This document shows positions 38,951 through 44,860 of a DNA stretch of 44,860 nt, piece by piece. The notes under the pieces were generated by a model. The model worked only from the letters and a program-made list of their open reading frames with translations, was not told where the DNA came from and ran no database searches. The translations under genes were made by a program, and so were the position numbers. The stretch covers positions 1 through 44,860 of the forward strand of contig JAAYJF010000103.1 in NCBI GenBank assembly GCA_012523075.1. Reading direction: 5' to 3'. Each line of letters opens with the position of its first letter. Within the stretch, counting starts at the first letter, position 1. This stretch comes from Clostridiales bacterium. Its GTDB lineage: Bacteria; Bacillota; Clostridia; Ch29.

Positions 38951-39544
38951 ATGTTATTTCCCGATTACAGCCAGACTGGACTAGTTTATCACGTGATTTC
39001 CCTTAACGACCTTGCAAAGGTTAAGACCCACGGCATAAGCTACGATGATAAGGCAACCTACCAGGAAAAATACAAGGACTATCATGTTTTTGTGAACCGG
39101 TACAGGCCTAAAAAAATACCCGATTGGGTGGATAGGACAAGGGCCGTATTTGCCAGCATGAACTTCAGGGAGGACCACGCATTTCATTCCCACAGCATGC
39201 TGCTGGCGTTTAGTATTGACCCCTCAAGGTGCTGGGTTGCCAATGAAAATCGGGCCAACCAGCTTTACGAGCCTTTTATACTGCACAGCGTTGAGGGCTT
39301 TTACGATGCAAGGGATTATCTTGAAGGACCGGGCAGGGATTTAATAAAAGAGTACTGGGATACATCCCTTTCCTTTACCGATAATCTGAGTATAAGAAGG
39401 GACAGGACAAAGGGGTACGACGCAGAGGTCCTGGTGTTCCACGACATAAAGCCGGAGGATATTCAGTACATCGCGATAGTGTCCGACCACAGGATTATGA
39501 CGGTGGATACGTGGAGGAAAACTTTTTGCAGCGGTAAGGAATAG
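38951..39544 (+). CDS. Possible ADP-ribosyltransferase-fold protein (DarT-like pattern)
   Basis: This 197-residue protein begins with LVYHVISLNDLAKVKTHGIS, like the start of DarT/DUF4433 proteins (YHIT..NL..IL..GL). It ends with GYDAEVLVFHDIKPEDIQYI, like the DarT AEFLV segment, where the Glu is catalytic; by analogy His14 and Glu159 would be the NAD and catalytic residues. The middle (AVFASMNF, CWVANENRANQLYEPF) is not familiar from DarT. No DarG macrodomain antitoxin is adjacent, so a toxin role is doubtful; it could be a housekeeping relative. ATG 38951 follows AAAGGAGGTGTGAC. The next gene begins 53 bp downstream. Fold assignment is inference from pattern only. Confidence 0.5.
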   Translation: MLFPDYSQTGLVYHVISLNDLAKVKTHGISYDDKATYQEKYKDYHVFVNRYRPKKIPDWVDRTRAVFASMNFREDHAFHSHSMLLAFSIDPSRCWVANENRANQLYEPFILHSVEGFYDARDYLEGPGRDLIKEYWDTSLSFTDNLSIRRDRTKGYDAEVLVFHDIKPEDIQYIAIVSDHRIMTVDTWRKTFCSGKE

Positions 39545-39597
39545 TGATATAATCAAATAATAGGTTAATATTACATAATGCAAAGAGGGGATAGGTC

Positions 39598-40575
39598 ATG
39601 AAAAGCGGCAAGCTGCCATCCGACGTTCTTGAACAGAAGATATTCTCCAATTTCCGGTTCAAAAGGGAAGAGGTGCTGGTAAGGCCGCAGGTGGGCGAGG
39701 ACTGCAGCGTGCTAGACTTCGGGGATTACGTCTGCGTTTTGTCCACCGACCCAATCACCGGCGCGGCAAACGAAATAGGGCGTCTTGCTGTACATATTTC
39801 CTGCAACGACGTGGCGGCCAACGGCGTAGAACCCTTCGGGCTGCTGCTTACCATACTTGCCCCGGAGGGGACAACCCTGGAGGTGCTGCAGGACATTGTA
39901 CGCCAGGCTGCAGAGGAGGCGGCCTCCCTTAGGGTTGAGATAATAGGGGGGCATACCGAAATAACCCAGGCCGTTAACCGAATAGTGGTGTCTACCACCG
40001 CCATAGGCAGGGTAGAAAAGGACAAAGTGGTAAAATCCGCCGGTGCCCTGCCGGGGGACAGTATTATACTTACCAAGTGGGCCGGTCTTGAGGGCACCGC
40101 CATTATAGCCCACGACCTTGCAAAGCGGCTGGATGACAGGGTGGATGGGCGGCTTTTGGAGAACGCCCGGTCCTTTATGGAGCATATAAGCGTGGTCAAG
40201 GAAGGAATGATAGGGGGCAGAATGGGCGCTTCGGCGATGCATGATGTGACTGAGGGAGGGGTGCTGGGTGCCCTGTGGGAGATCGCCGAGGCCTCGGAAG
40301 TGGGTATTAGGGTGTACCGGGACAGGATACCGGTAAGGCCCGAAACCAGGGCCATATGCGAAGAACTGGGGTTGGACCCCCTTAAGCTTATCTCCAGCGG
40401 CTGTATGCTAATTACTTGCCGTGACGGGGGGAAAATATTAAAAGCCCTCCGGGATGAAGGAATCCCAGCGTCAATTATAGGGGAAGTGGTGGAAGAAGGA
40501 AGAACACTTGTGACCGATGAAGGGGAAGTGCCCATTGACTCGCCCCAGAGCGATGAACTCTATAAAGTCCTTTAG
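39598..40575 (+). CDS. AIR-synthase-like / HypE-like ATP-binding protein
   Basis: This 325-residue member of the PurM/HypE/SelD/ThiL superfamily has VGEDCSVLDFGDYVCVLSTDPI, HISCNDVAANGVEPFGLLLT, IIGGHTEITQAVNRIVV, MHDVTEGGVLGALWEIAE and SGCMLITC. It is closest in pattern to the HypE-like proteins found widely in clostridia. The C-terminal Cys that HypE uses in nitrile transfer (PRIC) is absent, so it is not the hydrogenase maturation enzyme. No hyp genes are nearby. The exact reaction is unknown. ATG 39598 follows AGAGGGGATAGGTC. Confidence 0.85.
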   Translation: MKSGKLPSDVLEQKIFSNFRFKREEVLVRPQVGEDCSVLDFGDYVCVLSTDPITGAANEIGRLAVHISCNDVAANGVEPFGLLLTILAPEGTTLEVLQDIVRQAAEEAASLRVEIIGGHTEITQAVNRIVVSTTAIGRVEKDKVVKSAGALPGDSIILTKWAGLEGTAIIAHDLAKRLDDRVDGRLLENARSFMEHISVVKEGMIGGRMGASAMHDVTEGGVLGALWEIAEASEVGIRVYRDRIPVRPETRAICEELGLDPLKLISSGCMLITCRDGGKILKALRDEGIPASIIGEVVEEGRTLVTDEGEVPIDSPQSDELYKVL

Positions 40576-40576
40576 A

Positions 40577-40639
40577 GGTCACAGGTAACAGTTCATAGTT
40601 GGTAGCTCGTAGTTCGTAGTTTCTGAGCCACAGGTATCA
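40577..40639 (+). repeat. Heptad repeat array 5
   Basis: Nine in-register 7-bp units directly follow the stop codon: GGTCACA, GGTAACA, GTTCATA, GTTGGTA, GCTCGTA, GTTCGTA, GTTTCTG, AGCCACA, GGTATCA. Several are reverse complements of units in array 2. Confidence 0.75.
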
Positions 40640-40642
40640 ATC

Positions 40643-40747
40643 GGGGACATACCTCAGCAAGGAATTCTGATGGGGACATACCGCGACAAGGAATACCCAC
40701 AAAAAGCGGTGTGTCGCCTTACCTTAATTCAGCAGAGGTGTGTCCCC
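40643..40747 (+). repeat. REP-like nested palindrome with GGGGACATACC arms
   Basis: The outer arms are GGGGACATACCTC (40643-40655) and GAGGTGTGTCCCC (40735-40747). The inner arms are GGGGACATACCGC (40672-40684) and GCGGTGTGTCGCC (40706-40718). The nested pairs predict one long hairpin. Related single arms occur near 17101 and 36877, and the GGGGGACGGTTCC terminator word is similar. Confidence 0.75.
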
Positions 40748-40764
40748 ATTCCTTAAACAGCATT

Positions 40765-40905
40765 TTCACGGATCACAGGTCACGGATTATTAGCCTCTTC
40801 GTTTTAGACGGAGGGGCATTCGGTTTTTTTGGAACATTACGCTGTCGATTTAGGTCAAATGATTTGGTTGGTAGTTTGTAGCTGGTAGTTGGTAGGTGTT
40901 GGGGT
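40765..40905 (+). repeat. Heptad repeat arrays 6 and 7
   Basis: The interval 40765-40785 holds TTCACGG, ATCACAG, GTCACGG. The interval 40864-40905 holds TTGGTTG, GTAGTTT, GTAGCTG, GTAGTTG, GTAGGTG, TTGGGGT. Between and after them up to 41121 I see no gene; TATAAT at 41038-41043 may belong to the amidase promoter but has no clear -35 partner. Confidence 0.65.
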
Positions 40906-41121
40906 AAAGCTTTCGTATCAAGGAATACACGTCGCCGACCATTGGCCGCTATATTACACTGTTATTACAGCAGTATTACAGGGGCATTAAATTTACATAA
41001 TTGAACTAAAACCAACAAAAAATAGGGGGTTTTATGATATAATAAGTCGAAAACACGTGATAGAAAACGGAGTATTGGACACGTGATACAAGGTATTTTT
41101 TTACATCAGGGGGTTATGGAA

Positions 41122-43119
41122 TTGAAAAAGGCAGCGGCGCTGGTATTGATTGTGGTTATACTTATGTCGTGCACCAACGTATATGCACTTAAGGAGCAAC
41201 AGCTAATACTACATATGGATGGTAAACAGGTTACATACAAAGCCCCCCCGGTTACGATAAAACTGGACGGCGAGGTACTTAATTCGGACGTTCCCGCAGT
41301 TATAATAGATGACAGGACTCTTGTACCAATACGCATAATAACCGAAAGCACCGGAGCTAGCGTTGACTGGGACGGGGAAAGCTACCAGGTAACCATAAAT
41401 ACCGGGGACAAAAGAGTTAAGCTAAAAATAAACAGCAGCGAGATGGATATTAACGGTAGCAAGGTGAAGCTGGAGGTCCCTGCCAAGCTGATAAACGACC
41501 GGACAATGGTCCCGGTAAGGGCCATTACCGAGGTGTTGGGCCTGGATGTGGGCTGGGATAGTTCCACCTACACGGTGCTGCTTACATCACCAAAGGCCGA
41601 GATACTGGATATGCGGTACGACAGTCGGGAGGATGCAATTATACTCAAGACCACCGGTGATGCTACTTACCGGACCATGTTTTTGCAGGAGCCGGACAGA
41701 TTGGTAATAGACTTCCACAACACCGTCTTCCGGTCAGATACGAACAGGATAGACGTAGACAGGGGTAATATGCTCCGGGTAAGGGCGTCGCAGTTTGAGG
41801 TAAACCCCAACATATCCAGGGTTGTGATAGACCTTACCAGCCCCTCGGGATATAGCATAGACTATGACGGGGATGCAAAGCAGATTAAGATAAGAACGGT
41901 AAATACGATAGATGATATTCGCTACGTGGATGCGGGAGATAGAAAACTGCTTGTGGTGGACGCCACCTCAAGGCTGGACTTTCAGACCATGACGCTGCAA
42001 AAACCCGACAGGATTGTGGTGGATATGTTCAACACCCGCCTTGGGAATATGAAAGACGGCTCCATTCCTATAGCAAGGGACGGTATCCGGGCGATAAGGT
42101 TTTCACAGTTCGAGGAGAACACTGTAAGGGCGGTAATAGACCTTGACCATGCTCTCCAGTACAACATAGAGAATAGCGAAAAGGGGCTGCAGGTGTTCAT
42201 AGACGGTTTCCCGCTCCGGTCTATTGAGTACGTCGGCACGGGATGGAAGACAGGTACCCTTTCGATAGACATAAGGGAAAGGGTGGAATACAGCGTAAAG
42301 TACGATGAGGATGAAAGGACCGTCACCATTGGAATACCCGACAAGAACGCCTTTATTGAAGAAGGGGAAGTACTAATTAACAACGGGGTTGTAGACAGGA
42401 TAGTATCCATACCCTACAAATCTTCCGACAAGGCTGGCTATATAGTTGTGTATCTCAAGGAGGAGGCCAGGTACAGGGTAACCTCGCCTAAAAAGGCCAG
42501 CGAAATTATGCTGGAACTATCGGCGGTGCCTTCTTTGTACCAGGATACGCTAATAGTAATAGACCCCGGTCACGGCGGTGCTGACCCAGGAGCAAACCAC
42601 GCCGGTGTCAAGGAGAAGGACATAAACATAGATGTGTCCAACCGGCTGAGAGCACTGCTGGAGGACTTAGGTTTCAGGACCCTTATGATAAGGGAGGGCG
42701 ACACCTTTGTAGACCTGTACGAAAGGGCAAATATTGCCAACGCGGCTAATGCTGATTTGTATATAAGCGTTCATGCCAACGCTCATGAGACCAACAGCTC
42801 CATTTACGGTGTGGAGACTCTGTACTACCCCTCTGAGAATAGCGAACTGGACTACAGGGACAACTACACGCTGGCAAAGATAATACAGCAGGAGCTACTC
42901 CGGGAGCTCAAAACCGTTGACAGGGGATTAATACCAAGGCCAAACCTGGTGGTTACCCGGGAGACAAAGATGCCGGCTGTTATTGCGGAACTAGGATTTT
43001 TGACAAACAGCAATGAAAGGGCTCTGCTGTTAACCGAGGATTATAGACAGAGGTGTGCCCAAGCGTTATCAAACGGTATAGTGCGGTATGTAAATGAGAT
43101 ACTGCTGACCAATGAATAA
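41122..43119 (+). CDS. N-acetylmuramoyl-L-alanine amidase with stalk and AMIN domains
   Basis: This exported cell-wall hydrolase cuts between MurNAc and L-Ala. The 665-residue protein has a signal peptide (KKAAALVLIVVILMSC, then VYA), and two copper-amine-oxidase-N-like stalk repeats (IIDDRTLVPIRIITESTGA; LINDRTMVPVRAITEVLGL). AMIN-type beta repeats follow (EPDRLVIDFHNTVF; KPDRIVVDMFNTRLG). The C-terminal Amidase_3 domain has zinc ligands in VIDPGHGGADPG and ISVHANAH, and the catalytic Glu in VIAELGFLTN. TTG 41122 is favoured because AGGGGG lies eight bases upstream; ATG 41116 is too close to that site. The adjacent gerM points to sporulation or germination cell-wall work. LMSC could also be a lipobox. 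Confidence 0.92.
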   Translation: MKKAAALVLIVVILMSCTNVYALKEQQLILHMDGKQVTYKAPPVTIKLDGEVLNSDVPAVIIDDRTLVPIRIITESTGASVDWDGESYQVTINTGDKRVKLKINSSEMDINGSKVKLEVPAKLINDRTMVPVRAITEVLGLDVGWDSSTYTVLLTSPKAEILDMRYDSREDAIILKTTGDATYRTMFLQEPDRLVIDFHNTVFRSDTNRIDVDRGNMLRVRASQFEVNPNISRVVIDLTSPSGYSIDYDGDAKQIKIRTVNTIDDIRYVDAGDRKLLVVDATSRLDFQTMTLQKPDRIVVDMFNTRLGNMKDGSIPIARDGIRAIRFSQFEENTVRAVIDLDHALQYNIENSEKGLQVFIDGFPLRSIEYVGTGWKTGTLSIDIRERVEYSVKYDEDERTVTIGIPDKNAFIEEGEVLINNGVVDRIVSIPYKSSDKAGYIVVYLKEEARYRVTSPKKASEIMLELSAVPSLYQDTLIVIDPGHGGADPGANHAGVKEKDINIDVSNRLRALLEDLGFRTLMIREGDTFVDLYERANIANAANADLYISVHANAHETNSSIYGVETLYYPSENSELDYRDNYTLAKIIQQELLRELKTVDRGLIPRPNLVVTRETKMPAVIAELGFLTNSNERALLLTEDYRQRCAQALSNGIVRYVNEILLTNE

Positions 43120-43134
43120 ATAAGGCAGTAATTA

Positions 43135-43164
43135 GCCCGGGAACCCGAGTTTCCCGGCTTTTTT
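43135..43164 (+). terminator. Intrinsic terminator after the amidase
   Basis: GCCCGGGAA and TTCCCGGC pair, with one bulged C, and are followed by TTTTTT at 43159-43164. Confidence 0.8.
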
Positions 43165-43258
43165 ATGTTGACTTTGTTCGAAGGAAATATTAGTATTTTC
43201 TTTGAATATGAAATAATAAGGACCAAAAATTTAATACTAATCCTATGGAGGGAATCAT

Positions 43259-43782
43259 ATGGGTGTTCTATTTAATTTTCTATTTATATTCTTTGCAAGG
43301 GTTATAGATGTGTCTATGTTCACGGTCAGGACGCTGTTGTTAGTGCGGGCAAAAAATATATTGCTGCCATCCTAGGTTTTTTTGAGGTAACCATTTACAT
43401 CGTGGCTCTTGGCAGGGTTATGAGTACATTGGACAATTGGGTAAACATACTGGCGTATTCCCTGGGTTTTGCTGTGGGCAATGTTATGGGAAGCATAATT
43501 GAAAGTAAAATGGCCATCGGAACCATTACGGTCAGGATTGTCCCGAAAAAAACATGCGATGAAGAGCTGGCAGAAAAGCTCCGGGGCATGGGCTTTGGCG
43601 TTACAATGATTGAGGGTATTGGCAAGAACGGTCCCGTGTGCATGCTGGATACAACGCTTCATAGAAAAGAACTGCACGTGTTGATGGACTACATTAAAAA
43701 AACCGATGCCGAAGCCTTTGTTACCGTCAGCGATGCCCGGGAAACAAGGGGCGGATACATGAGGAGCGTTAAGAGGAAATAA
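43259..43782 (+). pseudogene. UPF0316 (YebE-like) membrane protein with a -1 frameshift at A AAA AAT
   Basis: ATG 43259 with GGAGGG seven bases upstream begins a membrane protein (FARVIDVSMFTVRTLLLVRA) that hits TAG 37 codons on. A -1 shift at the heptamer AAAAAAT (43351-43357) joins it exactly to the next frame, giving YIAAILGFFEVTIYIVALGR, AYSLGFAVGNVMGSIIESKM and a DUF2179-like C-terminal domain (KTCDEELAEKLRGMGFGVT) to 43782. The combined product, about 174 residues, matches the UPF0316 family (B. subtilis YebE) along its whole length. The heptamer is in the correct phase for programmed -1 slippage, but a single-base loss in the A6 run, or in the GGG before it, explains it equally. The function of the family is unknown. 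Confidence 0.75.
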
Positions 43783-43832
43783 AAATCATAGCGTCCAATC
43801 CTTCCTAATATATTTTAACAGGGGACCAATAT

Positions 43833-43948
43833 GGGAAGTGGGAAGTGGGAAGTGGGAAGTGGGAAGTGGGAAGTGAGAAGCGGGAATGATGAAGCAAAGA
43901 ATCTAAGCTAAAAATCCCATCTCTGACAATCCATCTTCAATATCCCAG
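43833..43948 (+). repeat. Heptad repeat array 8, near-perfect and self-complementary
   Basis: Six identical GGGAAGT units (43833-43874) plus GAGAAGC are followed, after a spacer, by ATCCCAT, CTCTGAC, AATCCAT, CTTCAAT, ATCCCAG (43914-43948), units of the opposite orientation. It lies immediately upstream of gerM. Confidence 0.85.
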
Positions 43949-43995
43949 CAAGGTATACCCCGGCTTTAGTCAAAGAAGATCAGGGAGGAATTGGA

Positions 43996-44860
43996 ATGTC
44001 AAAACGCATTGCTGCGGTGGCAATAATAGTCTGTATGACGGTCTTTATAACGGGCTGCCAGAACCCCGTTACCATGTTTTTAGATTGGCTAAACGGTAGT
44101 GGCGACAGCCGGGAGGCACCTAGGGCTGATATCCAATCCGGAGAGGATGTGGAGATTGGCGGGGCGGCAGGCGCCAGGATAAGGGACACGGTGATGTATT
44201 ACAGGGACAGCGAGGGATACCTTGTCCCGGTTTTGGTTGATATAGAATGGGAGGAAGGCATCGCCAAGGCCGCGCTGCAAAGGCTTATTTCCGACACTGA
44301 GCTGTCTGTGATGGCACAGGATACAGGGCTTTATTCCGCCATTCCTGCGGGTACCGAGGTGTTGGGACTTACCATAAGGGACGGGTTGGCCAAGGTGGAC
44401 CTGTCGCATGAGGCTTTAGGCTACGGTACTGCGCAGGAGGAGGAATTGATGCTTAAGAGCGTGGTGTATACTCTCACCGAATTCAATACGGTGGATAGGG
44501 TTCAGTTTATGTTTGATGGGAAAGTGGTGGAGGCGATGAAGTACGGAACCCGCACCGGCAGCCCTACTGAAAGGGAAGATATAAATGCCATTGGCGATGT
44601 GGCAGGCTCCAAGGTAACGGTATTTTTCCACCGTACAAACGAAAGGGGTTACGAATACTTTGTACCGGTAACACTGGGCACCGGTACCGCTGGGTCGGAT
44701 ATGGACGCGGCGGTTAAATGCCTTATAGAAGGTCCGCCGGCTGGAAGCGGTTTGCAGTCCTCTATACCGGACAATGTGAAGGTAAAAGGAATGGGGACAA
44801 AAAACGGCATAGCTTATCTCAATTTTGAGAAAGGAATTTTCAATTATGAGGGTGGCGAGA
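43996..44860 (+). CDS. gerM: GerM-type spore lipoprotein (runs off the right edge)
   Basis: GerM is a sporulation and germination lipoprotein with paired GMN domains. ATG 43996 follows GGGAGGAATTGGA. The signal peptide ends in lipobox FITGC (Cys20). The first GMN domain spans roughly residues 58-175 (DTVMYYRDSEGYLVPVLVDI, AIPAGTEVLGLTIRDGLAKV, SVVYTLTEFNTVDRVQFMFD). The second starts near residue 205 (SKVTVFFHRTNERGYEYFVP) and is cut by the window edge in the GIAYLNFEKG strand. The amidase two genes upstream is a usual neighbour. 288 codons are visible. Confidence 0.9.
   Translation, partial: MSKRIAAVAIIVCMTVFITGCQNPVTMFLDWLNGSGDSREAPRADIQSGEDVEIGGAAGARIRDTVMYYRDSEGYLVPVLVDIEWEEGIAKAALQRLISDTELSVMAQDTGLYSAIPAGTEVLGLTIRDGLAKVDLSHEALGYGTAQEEELMLKSVVYTLTEFNTVDRVQFMFDGKVVEAMKYGTRTGSPTEREDINAIGDVAGSKVTVFFHRTNERGYEYFVPVTLGTGTAGSDMDAAVKCLIEGPPAGSGLQSSIPDNVKVKGMGTKNGIAYLNFEKGIFNYEGGE

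Noticed and set aside
39598-40575. Hydrogenase maturation factor HypE or a second PurM
   Set aside because: It lacks the C-terminal PRIC Cys of HypE and the purM signatures; only superfamily motifs are shared.

Overview
The window looks like a chromosomal segment of a spore-forming Firmicute of the class Clostridia. The evidence is a CotF-type spore-coat gene pair at the left edge, a GerM spore lipoprotein at the right edge, strong GGAGG ribosome sites, sigma-A promoters of the TTGACA-17-TATAAT type, a guanine riboswitch, and a PurS/PurQ/PurL three-subunit FGAM synthase. Coding DNA is roughly half G+C and prefers AGG for Arg and ATA for Ile. I saw no tRNA, rRNA, CRISPR array, prophage or transposase gene.

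Layout. 1-442: spore-coat genes (minus). 645-4632: guaB, an ATP-pyrophosphatase-only GMP synthetase, and archaeal-type phosphoglycerate mutase. 4798-15044: promoter and guanine riboswitch, then purE-purS-purQ-purL-purF-purM-purN-purH-purD, mostly translationally coupled. 15069-17097: two small unknown genes (minus), a YerC/TrpR-like regulator and a 2-hydroxyacid dehydrogenase. 17346-23869: a beta-type glutamine synthetase and a complete branched-chain-amino-acid-type ABC importer. 24040-24960: a lipoprotein gene with an in-frame amber codon. 25263-34185: pcrA, a small unknown gene, an ArsA/GET3-family ATPase, ligA and gatCAB. 34236-36749: an AT-richer minus-strand block with an ABC-2 exporter and an ArsR regulator followed by a 43-residue Cys/His-rich peptide. 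36961-40575: a polytopic transporter, a small Cys protein, a possible ADP-ribosyltransferase-fold protein and an AIR-synthase-like protein. 41122-44860: a cell-wall amidase, a frameshifted UPF0316 membrane gene and gerM.

The order guaA - pur operon - yerC - pcrA - ligA - gatCAB matches, from memory, the Bacillus subtilis arrangement. This is therefore an old Firmicutes backbone into which nitrogen, transport and metal genes have been placed. The pur genes give nearly all of IMP synthesis (purC, purB and purK are not here), and guaB plus GMP synthetase lead on to GMP. The most striking point is that two glutamine-dependent steps look disarmed. PurQ has Ser in place of its nucleophilic Cys, and GMP synthetase has no glutaminase domain. 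PurF keeps its catalytic Cys. This suggests free ammonia may feed part of purine synthesis.

The intergenic DNA is unusually rich. It holds six copies of a MITE-like element with terminal inverted repeats, at least eight loci of degenerate 7-bp-period repeats, a REP-like palindromic family built on a GGGGACA word, and a 203-bp imperfect palindrome inside the pur operon.
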